A stretch of DNA of 11,214 nt from DATLBY01 sp035526665 (GTDB lineage: Bacteria; Acidobacteriota; Terriglobia; Bryobacterales; Bryobacteraceae), in the NCBI GenBank assembly GCA_035526665.1, contig DATLBY010000264.1, positions 1-11,214 on the forward strand, read 5' to 3'. Shown piece by piece: positions 1 through 7,162 of this stretch. The translations under genes and the position numbers were made by a program. The notes under the pieces were generated by a model, which saw only the letters and a list, made by a program, of their open reading frames with translations, had not been told where the DNA came from and did not search any database. Every line of letters begins with the position of its first letter. Within the stretch, counting starts at the first letter, position 1.

Positions 1-294
1 CGAAGAGGGGAACAGCTGGGCGCGGGCGAGATTCTGCTCACCTCCATGGATACAGATGGCGTGCAGACAGGCTTCGATTGCGAGCTGACGCGCGCCGTGT
101 CCCGGGCGACTCTGATTCCCGTCATTGCGTCCGGAGGCGCCGGCAAACCGGAGGATTTCCTGCGAGTGCTCACCGAGGGCGAGGCAGACGCTGCTTTGGC
201 CGCCTCCGTATTTCATTACGGAACCTATACGGTCGACCAGCTGAAGGATTATCTAGACAAAAACGGAGTTCCCACCAGGAGGATTGGCTCGTGA
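1..294 (+). CDS. hisF: Imidazole glycerol phosphate synthase cyclase subunit HisF, C-terminal part
   Basis: The gene enters from the left edge, and only the last 97 codons are present. HisF is the cyclase half of imidazole glycerol phosphate synthase. It works with the glutaminase HisH to convert PRFAR plus ammonia into imidazole glycerol phosphate and AICAR in histidine synthesis. The visible part carries the HisF signatures of the second half of the (beta/alpha)8 barrel: GAGEILLTSMDTDG near the start, the phosphate-binding segment PVIASGGAGKPEDF, and ADAALAASVFHYG near the end. The reading frame is open from base 1 to the TGA at 292-294, and the stop overlaps the hisA start (GTGA). This is the usual hisA/hisF neighbourhood, although here hisF precedes hisA. 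The identity is secure. The start and N-terminal catalytic Asp lie outside the window. Confidence 0.96.
   Translation, partial: RRGEQLGAGEILLTSMDTDGVQTGFDCELTRAVSRATLIPVIASGGAGKPEDFLRVLTEGEADAALAASVFHYGTYTVDQLKDYLDKNGVPTRRIGS
277..282 (+). promoter_or_regulatory. Shine-Dalgarno AGGAGG that fixes the hisA GTG start
   Basis: A perfect AGGAGG sits inside the end of hisF, 8 bp before the GTG at 291. It supports that GTG as the hisA start instead of upstream in-frame ATG codons, which would give a long extension overlapping hisF in another frame. Confidence 0.8.
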
Positions 295-986
295 TCATTC
301 CCTGTATCGATTTGATGGATGGTAAGGTGGTCCAGCTGGTGCAGGGCCGCAACAAGGCGTTGGAGGGGGGAACCCCGCAGGAGATGGTCGATAAGTTTTC
401 GGCATTTCCAGAAATTCAGGTCATCGATCTGGATGCAGCCCTCGGAAAAGGTTCGAATGACGCGCTGGTGGAGTACATAACTGCCCGCGCTGTTACTCGC
501 GTGGGCGGCGGCGTCCGTACCGTCGAACGCGCCCGGACACTCCTAAATCAGGGAGCCCGCAAGGTGATTGTCGGCACTTCCGCCTTCACCTCCACCGGAA
601 TCAATGAAGTATTCCTGCGGGAACTGCGGGATGCGGTCGGCGCCGCCGCCACCGTGATCGCGCTCGATTCCAAGGATGGCCGGATTGTTGTAAAGGGTTG
701 GCGCGAGGCGACCAATTTTACCGCCGAGCAAGTCATTCAAAGCCTCGAGCCGTATTGCCGTGAATTTCTTTGCACCTATGTGGACAAAGAGGGCATGATG
801 CAAGGCACCGATTTGGATTGGTTTCGGCGTCTTCGGCAGGTGACTTTCCATGAGATTACAGCTGCAGGGGGGATTACTACGCTCGAAGATATCCGGGCGC
901 TGGACCAAATCAACGTGCATGCGGCCCTCGGGATGGCCATTTATACTGGTCGTCTGAATCTCTCGGAACTGGCGGCCTGGCGGTAA
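291..986 (+). CDS. hisA: Phosphoribosylformimino-AICAR ribotide isomerase HisA (divergent)
   Basis: A 231-aa TIM-barrel isomerase of the HisA/HisF family, normal length for HisA. It performs the Amadori rearrangement of ProFAR to PRFAR, the step before HisF. Visible motifs: N-terminal IIPCIDLMDGK with catalytic Asp7; GGGVR (72-76) and AAGGI (191-195) phosphate-binding loops; ALDSKDGRIVVKGW with Asp126, matching the second catalytic Asp; and ALGMAIYTG near the C-terminus. The GTG start overlaps the hisF stop by 4 bp and has a perfect upstream AGGAGG, so translation is probably coupled. The loop that is usually DxDGT reads VDKEGMM (164-170). The Asp expected there is Glu167, which resembles eukaryotic HIS6-type enzymes as I recall them. 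Function as HisA follows from family and context, and the odd loop slightly lowers certainty about kinetics. Confidence 0.92.
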   Translation: MIIPCIDLMDGKVVQLVQGRNKALEGGTPQEMVDKFSAFPEIQVIDLDAALGKGSNDALVEYITARAVTRVGGGVRTVERARTLLNQGARKVIVGTSAFTSTGINEVFLRELRDAVGAAATVIALDSKDGRIVVKGWREATNFTAEQVIQSLEPYCREFLCTYVDKEGMMQGTDLDWFRRLRQVTFHEITAAGGITTLEDIRALDQINVHAALGMAIYTGRLNLSELAAWR

Positions 987-1033
987 CCACAGTGTCCCGC
1001 GGGATTACCATACCGGGCGCAGCCGAATCCACC

Positions 1034-1062
1034 TAGTTTAAAATAATCCTAATGAATATAAA
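1034..1062 (+). promoter_or_regulatory. Possible sigma-70-like promoter for the response regulator (weak)
   Basis: The 185-bp gap between hisA and the response regulator contains an AT-rich block unlike the surrounding GC-rich DNA. TATAAA at 1057-1062 lies 17 bp after TAGTTT at 1034-1039, a poor -35 match. TACAAT at 1071-1076 is an alternative -10 without a clear -35. A start here would leave a leader of about 100 nt. No other element is recognised in this gap. Confidence 0.2.
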
Positions 1063-1171
1063 ACTATTCCTACAATCCCGTGTTAGCGTTAAAACGGTGA
1101 AAGCGGGTGAAACCGATCTGCAGTAGTACTCTGGCTCGGCAAGTACCAGGTAAAGGGAGGACGCAGAGTTC

Positions 1172-1594
1172 ATGACGGAGAGCGGGCGGCGAGTGCTGAT
1201 TGCAGTTGTGGAAGATAATCCGGCGGATGTGCTTCTTGTCCGCGAAGCTCTAAAAGCTCAGAAACTTCCTTTTGAAATCAAACGTTTCGAGGATGGGGAG
1301 GAGGCGATCCAAGCCCTCTGCCCCGACGATGGAAGCCCCCGATTACAACCTGATTTGATTCTGATTGACTTGAATCTACCCCGCAGCAGCGGTCTGGATG
1401 TCCTAAAGTCGGTGCGAGAATGTCCGACAAATAACAGTATTCCCGCTGCCATTCTGACATCCTCGGAGTCGCCACACGACCAAAAACGCGCCATGGCGTT
1501 GGGTGCCGATCGCTATATATTCAAACCCACACGCCTGGATGATTATTTAAGTACGGTAGGGCTCGCGATTAAAGAATTACTTGCGCCCCGGTAA
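1172..1594 (+). CDS. Single-domain response regulator (CheY/Rcp1-like receiver)
   Basis: A 140-aa stand-alone receiver domain. The acidic pocket is Glu14-Asp15 (VVEDNPAD), the phospho-acceptor is Asp66 (LILIDLNLPRSSG), the switch Thr/Ser is at 96-97 (ILTSSE), and the conserved Lys-Pro is at 118-119 (IFKPT). No output domain follows, so it must signal by protein contact, for example in a phosphorelay. The ALKAQKLPFEIKRFEDGEEA stretch and the inserted loop before the acceptor Asp (about 50-60) resemble the Rcp1 group of receivers, which pair with phytochrome or hybrid histidine kinases. GGGAGG at 1155-1160 is 11 bp before the ATG. No kinase is encoded nearby, so the partner is unknown. The gene stands alone and converges on the rhamnose-mutarotase-like gene with only 3 bp between stop codons. 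Confidence 0.93.
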   Translation: MTESGRRVLIAVVEDNPADVLLVREALKAQKLPFEIKRFEDGEEAIQALCPDDGSPRLQPDLILIDLNLPRSSGLDVLKSVRECPTNNSIPAAILTSSESPHDQKRAMALGADRYIFKPTRLDDYLSTVGLAIKELLAPR

Positions 1595-1597
1595 CCC

Positions 1598-1897
1598 CTA
1601 CCAGTCGGCGCGAAAAATCTCGCCCATCTTCTCATAATCTCCGTCGGCCTTCATGGGCTTCAGGTAGCGCTGCCATTCCTGATCCACCGGATCTTCTGCC
1701 AGCGTTAGCTGTGCTTTGTCCAGGTCTTCGGCTTCGGTCACCAGCACCAGCACGTCGTTTCGCAGGTAAACACCGCAGCTCTTCATCCCCGCAATACGAT
1801 AGCGCTCCAGCAGCTCGGCCGCTATGTTCTGATGCGCTGCAAGGTACGCCGCTCGGTATTCAGGCCGAAGGTGAGTAATGTAAACGCGTCTTTGCAT
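1598..1897 (-). CDS. L-rhamnose mutarotase family protein (RhaM-like, COG3254)
   Basis: A 99-aa protein of the small dimeric alpha/beta-barrel mutarotase family, which interconverts alpha and beta anomers of L-rhamnose or related deoxy sugars. Starting from the ATG at 1897, Tyr18 and His22 fall exactly where E. coli RhaM has its active-site Tyr18 and His22 (AAYLAAHQNI). Trp75 in QEWQRYL matches the first Trp of the RhaM WWKYM segment, and the second Trp is Gln here. An in-frame GTG at 1921 would add eight residues with no family counterpart, so the ATG is preferred. The start lies 38 bp inside the preceding HAD phosphatase gene in a different frame, and it is the last gene of the tilS-ftsH group. 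The sugar substrate cannot be fixed from sequence, and no other rhamnose genes are in the window. Confidence 0.8.
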   Translation of the reverse strand: MQRRVYITHLRPEYRAAYLAAHQNIAAELLERYRIAGMKSCGVYLRNDVLVLVTEAEDLDKAQLTLAEDPVDQEWQRYLKPMKADGDYEKMGEIFRADW

Positions 1898-2546
1898 CTT
1901 GTATGGGTGCACCGGGAGCACACAGCTCGCGTAGGTCGTCTATCCAATAATCGGGCTCAAAACGCGCCATAGCCTCTCGATCACCGTAGCCGTAGGTCAC
2001 CGCGCAAATCTTCACGCCGGCTCGCCGGCCGGCCTCCATGTCGGGTGCTGCGTCACCCACCAGCAGGCAGTCTTCCGGCTTCACCCTCAATGCTTTCAGC
2101 GATGCCAAAATGACATCCGGGGCGGGTTTAGCGGGAAATCCGTCGGTCCCTTGCACGTGGTCAAAATACGGCAGTAAACCAAATTTTTCCAGCACAATTC
2201 GGGTCGTCGGAGTTCCCTTTGTGGTCGCCGTCGACTTGCGTCCACCCAAAGTCTGTATAGCTTCCATCGCACCGGGGTAAAGACGCGTTTCGCTATGCTG
2301 CCTCGCCGGATAGATCGCGCGATACTCGCAAACCAAATGATCGATCTCGCCCACCGCCATCCCCGGGAACAGATCTACAAAGAGGTCAATCAGGTGATGG
2401 CCAATAAATTTTCTTAGGTAACTGTCGTCGACGTCGTTGCGGTCAGTTTTTGCAAGAACATCCCTGATGGCTCCGCAAATATCTGCAGCGGAGTCCACCA
2501 GGGTACCGTCTACGTCAAACAGGTAAACAGGAAAGGCGGGAATCAC
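1860..2546 (-). CDS. HAD-family hydrolase, phosphoglycolate phosphatase-like
   Basis: A 228-aa haloacid dehalogenase-type phosphatase with an alpha-helical cap inserted after motif I, as in Gph and related subclass I enzymes. Motif I is FDVDGTLVDSA, with nucleophile Asp11 and acid/base Asp13. Motif II is around Thr108 (TATTKG, where the family often has VTNKP). Motif III Lys140 is in FPAKPAPDVI, a phosphoglycolate-phosphatase-like pattern. Motif IV is LLVGDAAPDMEAG with Asp165 and Asp169. It probably removes phosphate from a small metabolite such as 2-phosphoglycolate, but the substrate is not certain. The start is GTG, overlapping the ftsH stop as GTGA, so translation is likely coupled to ftsH. 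GGGAGGA is present 14 bp upstream. The 3' end overlaps the next gene by 38 bp. Confidence 0.88.
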   Translation of the reverse strand: MIPAFPVYLFDVDGTLVDSAADICGAIRDVLAKTDRNDVDDSYLRKFIGHHLIDLFVDLFPGMAVGEIDHLVCEYRAIYPARQHSETRLYPGAMEAIQTLGGRKSTATTKGTPTTRIVLEKFGLLPYFDHVQGTDGFPAKPAPDVILASLKALRVKPEDCLLVGDAAPDMEAGRRAGVKICAVTYGYGDREAMARFEPDYWIDDLRELCAPGAPIQDAKTRLHYSPSA

Positions 2547-4447
2547 GCGGGAAGCGGGCTTCCTCCCTCATTCAAACCAGGAACGCGGACGCCATCGGGG
2601 CGAAGTACCTGCGGCGCCTTGTTGTCGTCGGAATTCTTGGGCGTATCCAGCGGCCGCAGTGTCTGGCCGTCAATCAACTGCTTCACCTCGGCGCCGTCCA
2701 GAACTTCGCGCTCCAGCAGGGCTTCCGCAATCCGGACCAGCGCTTCAGAGCGCTCTTCGATAATCCGGTGCGCGTTCTGATAACCGGACTCGCACAGAAC
2801 TCGTACTTGTTCGTCGATGCGTATGGCGGTAGCCTCGCTGAAATCGCGATGCTGTGTGATCTCGCGCCCCAGGAAAATCTGCTCTTCCTTCTTGCCAAAG
2901 CTCATCGGCCCCAGATCGCTCATGCCCCACTCGCACACCATTTTGCGAGCCAGCTCCGTGGCGCGCTCAATGTCATTGCCTGCGCCTGTTGTGATCTGGT
3001 GCATGAACAGTTCTTCAGCGATACGGCCGCCCATCAGGATGGCCAGTTGGGTATTCAGATAGTCTTTGCTATAGCAGTGCTTGTCGTCAATCGGCAACTG
3101 CATCGTCACGCCCAGGGCCATTCCCCGCGGAATGATCGTGACTTTATGTAGCGGATCGGCATGCGGCATGATCATCGCCACCAGCGCATGTCCCGCCTCA
3201 TGGTAGGCGGTATTCTTCTTCTCCTCATCGCTGATGATGAGGGATTTACGTTCCACTCCCATGATGACCTTGTCTTTGGCCAGCTCAAAATCCACCTGCA
3301 TGATGACTTTGCGGTTGTTTCGAGCGGCAACCAGAGCAGCCTCATTGACCAAGTTCGCCAGATCGGCGCCGGCAAATCCCGGCGTGCCGCGGGCGATTAC
3401 CGCCAGATCAACATCGTCTCCCAACGGGGTCTTTTTGGTGTGGACGCGCAGAATGAGCTCGCGCCCTTTCACGTCAGGGCGGCCTACCACTACTCTGCGG
3501 TCAAATCGGCCGGGCCGAAGCAAGGCGGGATCCAGAACGTCGGGACGATTCGTCGCGGCAACCAGGATTACTCCTTCGTTCGATTCAAAGCCGTCCATCT
3601 CCACCAGCAGCTGATTCAAAGTCTGCTCGCGTTCATCGTGTCCGCCGCCGAGTCCTGCGCCGCGGTGCCGTCCCACCGCATCGATTTCGTCAATGAAGAT
3701 GATGCAGGGAGCGTTCTTCTTGCCCTGTTCGAATAAATCACGCACGCGGCTTGCGCCCACGCCGACAAACATCTCGACGAAATCGGAGCCGGAAATTGAG
3801 AAAAATGGTACGTTCGCCTCGCCGGCGATCGCACGCGCCAGCAATGTCTTACCGGTGCCGGGAGGGCCGATCAGCAGCACACCCTTGGGAATACGGCCGC
3901 CGAGCTTCTGAAATTTCTGCGGCTCGCGCAGAAACTCGATGATCTCCTGCAGCTCTTCCTTCGCCTCTTCCACGCCAGCCACATCTTTGAAAGTAACCTT
4001 CTTCTGCTGCGAAGAGTGCAGCCGGGCGCGGCTCTTGCCAAAACTGAGCGCTTTATTCCCCCCGCTCTGCATCTGCCGCATCATGAAAATCCAGAATGCC
4101 AGCAACAGCACGAATGGAATGGCGTTAATCAGAATGGATACCCAGTTGCCTGAAGTGACGTCTTTGAACTCGGTGTCTACGTTCTTTTCCTTGAGTTGCT
4201 TGATGTAGTCGGGGAAGTTAATAGGCGCAACAGTACGGAATCTATTTCCGTCGTTGTAAGTACCTCTCACTTCAGTGCCGCTGACTACCACCTGCTTCAC
4301 TTTGCCCAGTTCCACTTCTTTCTGGAACCCGGAGAAGCTCAACTGCACTTCGCTGGTGTTCTTTCCGCTTTTGATGACCACCCAAAGCAGGACTGCCACA
4401 CAAACTAGGACAATCCACACTACGGCTGATTTGATGTTGGAACTCAT
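2543..4447 (-). CDS. ftsH: ATP-dependent zinc metalloprotease FtsH
   Basis: A 634-aa membrane-anchored AAA+ protease that degrades misfolded membrane proteins and short-lived regulators from the cytoplasmic face. Order of parts: TM helix 1 (about 8-26), a small periplasmic domain (about 30-103), TM helix 2 (about 104-123), an AAA module with Walker A GPPGTGKT (194-201), pore loop MFVGVG (226-231), Walker B IIFIDEID (249-256), and second region of homology TNRPDVLDPALLRPGRFDR (299-317). The M41 peptidase follows, with zinc-binding HEAGH (416-420) and Asp492 as the likely third ligand. A proline-rich, low-complexity tail closes the protein from about 600. GAGGAG lies 5 bp before the ATG. It follows tilS by 75 bp, an arrangement conserved in many bacteria. 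All catalytic residues are intact. Confidence 0.98.
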   Translation of the reverse strand: MSSNIKSAVVWIVLVCVAVLLWVVIKSGKNTSEVQLSFSGFQKEVELGKVKQVVVSGTEVRGTYNDGNRFRTVAPINFPDYIKQLKEKNVDTEFKDVTSGNWVSILINAIPFVLLLAFWIFMMRQMQSGGNKALSFGKSRARLHSSQQKKVTFKDVAGVEEAKEELQEIIEFLREPQKFQKLGGRIPKGVLLIGPPGTGKTLLARAIAGEANVPFFSISGSDFVEMFVGVGASRVRDLFEQGKKNAPCIIFIDEIDAVGRHRGAGLGGGHDEREQTLNQLLVEMDGFESNEGVILVAATNRPDVLDPALLRPGRFDRRVVVGRPDVKGRELILRVHTKKTPLGDDVDLAVIARGTPGFAGADLANLVNEAALVAARNNRKVIMQVDFELAKDKVIMGVERKSLIISDEEKKNTAYHEAGHALVAMIMPHADPLHKVTIIPRGMALGVTMQLPIDDKHCYSKDYLNTQLAILMGGRIAEELFMHQITTGAGNDIERATELARKMVCEWGMSDLGPMSFGKKEEQIFLGREITQHRDFSEATAIRIDEQVRVLCESGYQNAHRIIEERSEALVRIAEALLEREVLDGAEVKQLIDGQTLRPLDTPKNSDDNKAPQVLRPDGVRVPGLNEGGSPLPA

Positions 4448-4522
4448 GCTGTCTCCTCGACGAGGCCTGGTAGGTAAGAGGAAGGCTCTGCATATAGTGA
4501 CGCTGAGTGTGAGCTCTTCGAT

Positions 4523-5941
4523 TCAATGTTCGTCATTATTTTCAACTTCGGTGATTCGTAGAATTCGCCGGCTTGAGGAAGTTGGCAAGTAATCGGCTGC
4601 CGGACCAAACTGCCTCGCCCAAACGATTCTGTCTCCACTGGTAATGATTGGCCAGCCCTGACGATCCCAGAGAGGGATCCGCTCCTGCTGAAAAAGAAAC
4701 TTGATCTTCTCTGTGGTACCGCCCGGGCGAGCGTACTGATCACCCGGCCTCCAGTTCCGCAATTCCAGCGGACTCGCGAGGCGGTCGCCATCAACTGTAT
4801 TATATCCCCAATCCTGAGGTGCGGCTCCCGAGGCAGCCGGGATTTCAAATATTTCCAGTTGGATACGGGAACCGCCATGCGGAATTACCTGGGATCCCGG
4901 AACGGCCAGCGGCACGCAGTAGTCTCGCTCCTGGCGGGAAACGGTATGTGGCGGCGCAATGCGAAGCCACTCGAAAGACCGGAAAATATCCAGTCCCGGC
5001 AGAATCGCCCGGCCATGCCCAGCGGGATCCCCCGCCATTGCGAGGACGCGTTCCACATGTGGGAAAGACAGCGAGCGGAGATCACCCTTCACCATTTGCA
5101 GAGCACGCCGCACCAGCCGCCGGCGCACGGCGATCGGCAAGTCAGTCAATTCCTTCACTCGAAGTAGCAAGGCCGGGCCTTTTTGGATGAGCAGCCGCGG
5201 CGCCAGACGGTCCATTTCACCTACCCAGTAGCTTTCTTCGTCATTGGCGAGCACCGCCATATGCGCCAGCGTCTGAATCACCGCCGGGTTATGCTCTGCC
5301 TCCAGTTGCGGGATCAGTTGAATCCGGATCCGGTTTCGGGCGTACCTAAGGTCCTGGTTTGTATGGTCCTCGCGCCAGGGAATCGAGCGCTCGCGCAAAA
5401 AATCCTCGATTTCCGCCCGGCTACAGTTCAGTAGCGGACGAATCAATCCCTCGCCTGTCACCGGCAGAATGCCCGACAGCCCTGCCGTCCCCGCGCCTCG
5501 CAGGAAACGGAAGAGCACGGTTTCGGCCTGATCCGATTCTGTATGTCCGGTGGCCACCCGGTCCAGATCCGACGCCAGCATTTCACGAAAAAACTCAAGT
5601 CTCGCTTGCCGGCCCGCCTGTTCCAGGTTGTCCGCCACGGCCGCTACGTCCACCCGCCGTTGGTGGAACGGTAAGCCAAGCTCCGATGCCATCTTACCGA
5701 CGAACTCGGCATCACTGTCCGACTGCTCACCGCGCAACAGGTGGTTCAAATGCAGCACGCTCAGCGTCGCCGCCCAGGTTGGGGCAAGCTCGCGCAGCAG
5801 ATGCAGCAGACAGACCGAATCGGCGCCGCCGGAGACCGCTAAACCGAGCCGGGCACCGCGGCGGATCATGTTATAACGAGAGATGATTCCGGTCACGCGA
5901 TCGAGCACTGGGGAGTTCAACTCCTTCATTGTAAGTCGCAT
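4523..5941 (-). CDS. tilS: tRNA(Ile)-lysidine synthase TilS
   Basis: A 472-aa N-type ATP-pyrophosphatase that attaches lysine to C34 of tRNA-Ile(CAU), changing its reading from AUG to AUA. The PP-loop SGGADS is at 37-42. Further TilS signatures are HLNHLLRG (64-71), ATGHTESDQAETVLFRFLRG (130-149) and RYARNRIRIQLIPQLE (199-213). The C-terminal part holds the TilS_C-type substrate-binding segment, with RPGDQ, GGTTEKIKFLFQQERIP and a closing WARQFGPAADY. The ATG at 5941 is chosen because AAGG lies 7 bp upstream. A TTG at 5965 would reach into the kdsC leader, and the ATG at 5929 has no ribosome-binding site. It heads the minus-strand group with ftsH and is divergent from kdsC with only 25 bp between starts, so its promoter must lie at least partly inside kdsC. 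Confidence 0.96.
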   Translation of the reverse strand: MRLTMKELNSPVLDRVTGIISRYNMIRRGARLGLAVSGGADSVCLLHLLRELAPTWAATLSVLHLNHLLRGEQSDSDAEFVGKMASELGLPFHQRRVDVAAVADNLEQAGRQARLEFFREMLASDLDRVATGHTESDQAETVLFRFLRGAGTAGLSGILPVTGEGLIRPLLNCSRAEIEDFLRERSIPWREDHTNQDLRYARNRIRIQLIPQLEAEHNPAVIQTLAHMAVLANDEESYWVGEMDRLAPRLLIQKGPALLLRVKELTDLPIAVRRRLVRRALQMVKGDLRSLSFPHVERVLAMAGDPAGHGRAILPGLDIFRSFEWLRIAPPHTVSRQERDYCVPLAVPGSQVIPHGGSRIQLEIFEIPAASGAAPQDWGYNTVDGDRLASPLELRNWRPGDQYARPGGTTEKIKFLFQQERIPLWDRQGWPIITSGDRIVWARQFGPAADYLPTSSSRRILRITEVENNDEH

Positions 5942-5952
5942 ATTGTTACCTT

Positions 5953-5958
5953 GAGGAG
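5953..5958 (+). promoter_or_regulatory. Shine-Dalgarno GAGGAG supporting the kdsC TTG start
   Basis: GAGGAG lies 8 bp before the TTG at 5967 and 14 bp before the in-frame GTG at 5973, so spacing favours the TTG. It sits within the 25-bp gap between the divergent tilS and kdsC starts. Confidence 0.6.
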
Positions 5959-5966
5959 AGTTCAAT

Positions 5967-6500
5967 TTGGGTGTGACGAAACTGGCCGAGCGTGTCCGGC
6001 TGCTCCTGATGGATGTGGATGGAGTGCTTACCGATGGCCGCCTTTATAACGTGCCTGACGCCAGCGGCAAAATGGTGGAAACCAAGGGCTTTGATTCTCA
6101 GGACGGGATCGCCCTCCAGTGGCTCAATTGGAACAACATCAAGACGGGACTGATCAGTGGCCGCGTCTCTCCTGCTACCGACGAGCGCGCCAAACAATGC
6201 AAGTTTTCCTATGTATATCAAGGACATATAGAGAAGATTCCGATCTTGGATGAAATTCTCGGCGACTGCGGAATTGATAAAGACGAAGTGGCGTACATTG
6301 GCGACGACCTGACGGACATCGTCGTGATGCGGCGCGTCGGATTGGCCATCGCGACAGCCAATGCCCGGCCGGAAGTGAAGAAAGCGGCTCACATGGTGAC
6401 CCAACAGCCAGGCGGCTCCGGCGCCGTGCGCGAGGTTGTCGAAATGATCCTCCAGGCCCAGGGACATTGGGAAGGATTGCTTAAGAAGTACGAGGCATAA
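5967..6500 (+). CDS. kdsC: 3-deoxy-D-manno-octulosonate 8-phosphate phosphatase KdsC
   Basis: A 177-aa capless HAD phosphatase (subclass C0, tetrameric in characterised members) that dephosphorylates KDO-8-phosphate to KDO for lipopolysaccharide inner core synthesis in the cytoplasm. Visible motifs: LLLMDVDGVLTDG with Asp16 and Asp18; KGFDSQDGIALQWL, the family loop after motif I; LISGR with Ser64; Lys90 in GHIEK; and IGDDLTDI with Asp113 and Asp114. The C-terminal GGSGAVREVVEMIL is typical of KdsC. Length is normal. The likely start is TTG with GAGGAG upstream; a GTG two codons later is the alternative. The next gene starts directly after its stop codon, so the two are very likely co-transcribed. 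Its presence implies a Gram-negative outer membrane with LPS. Confidence 0.94.
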   Translation: MGVTKLAERVRLLLMDVDGVLTDGRLYNVPDASGKMVETKGFDSQDGIALQWLNWNNIKTGLISGRVSPATDERAKQCKFSYVYQGHIEKIPILDEILGDCGIDKDEVAYIGDDLTDIVVMRRVGLAIATANARPEVKKAAHMVTQQPGGSGAVREVVEMILQAQGHWEGLLKKYEA

Positions 6501-7157
6501 GTGGCGCAAAGGATCGGCATCATCGTGCATGTGGAGCCCGGTCCCGGTGTGCTGTATCAGCTCACCGGCGTAGTCGCGCAGCACCAGGGGGACATCTCAT
6601 CGGTCAACATCCTCGAGAGCCACCCCCCGGAAGCCCGCATCTACTTTGAAATCGAGCTGTTGACCGATCCGGAGGTGCTGGCCGAAGACCTTCGGGGCCT
6701 CCCGGTCGTTAAGCACGTGACCCTCGTCAAAAGCATCGGGACTATATACGGCAAACGAATCATCATCATTGGCGGCGGGGCTCAGGTGGGACAGGTCGCC
6801 ATCGGAGCCATCTCGGAAGCCGACCGCCATAATATCCGGGGCGAACACATTTCCGTGGATACTATCCCTCTAGTGGGGGAGCAGCCGCTGGCTGACGCAG
6901 TCCGCGCTGTCCGGTATCTCCCGCGAGCCCGCGCCCTGGTGCTCGCCGGCTCGCTGATGGGTGGGGATATCGAAGTGGCGGTTCGCGAAGTGCGGGAAGA
7001 AGGGCTGCTCGTCATCAGCCTCAACATGGCAGGAAGTGTGCCGGACGCTGCCGACCTGGTAGTAACCGACCCCGTTCAAGCGGGGGTCATGGCGGTAATG
7101 GCCGTGGCGGAAACTGCCAGCTTTAGGGTTCGGCGGCTGAGCCGAAGAGTTTTTTAA
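6501..7157 (+). CDS. ACT-domain protein with C-terminal DUF5612-like domain
   Basis: A 218-aa soluble protein starting with GTG directly after the kdsC stop (GAGG 5 bp upstream). Residues 4-78 form an ACT-like ligand-binding domain (GIIVHVEPGPGVLYQLTGVV, then DISSVNILES and an IYFEIELL strand), the type that usually senses amino acids. Residues 85-205 form an alpha/beta domain opening with KRIIIIGGGAQVGQVA, a nucleotide-binding-like glycine loop, followed by repeating strand-helix units (ALVLAGSLMGGDIEVAVREV, GLLVISLNMAGSVPDAADLV). This second part resembles DUF5612, best known to me from archaeal ACT proteins. No catalytic function is known for it. Junction with kdsC suggests a shared transcript but not necessarily a shared pathway. 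A regulatory or sensor role is an inference from the ACT domain. Confidence 0.8.
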   Translation: MAQRIGIIVHVEPGPGVLYQLTGVVAQHQGDISSVNILESHPPEARIYFEIELLTDPEVLAEDLRGLPVVKHVTLVKSIGTIYGKRIIIIGGGAQVGQVAIGAISEADRHNIRGEHISVDTIPLVGEQPLADAVRAVRYLPRARALVLAGSLMGGDIEVAVREVREEGLLVISLNMAGSVPDAADLVVTDPVQAGVMAVMAVAETASFRVRRLSRRVF

Positions 7158-7162
7158 ACATA

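Noticed and set aside
78..290. An ATG-started frame running into hisA that would give it about 71 extra N-terminal residues
   Set aside because: It overlaps hisF in another frame, its sequence is Arg/Gly-rich and unlike HisA, and the GTG at 291 has a perfect Shine-Dalgarno and begins exactly at the HisA N-terminal motif.
982..1009. Inverted repeat GGTAA...TTACC with an inner TCCCGCGGGA palindrome at the end of hisA
   Set aside because: The stem is short and interrupted and no T-run follows, so a terminator cannot be supported.
3161..3736. Long plus-strand open frames opposite ftsH (also 2768-3151)
   Set aside because: They are antisense shadows of a fully conserved ftsH reading frame and show no protein family features.
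5359..5886. Plus-strand open frame opposite tilS
   Set aside because: Low-complexity Pro/Arg/Ala-rich translation, opposite the conserved PP-loop region of tilS.
5946..6584. 212-residue minus-strand open frame opposite kdsC
   Set aside because: KdsC on the plus strand has all catalytic motifs; the antisense translation has no recognisable domain and would run into the tilS start region.
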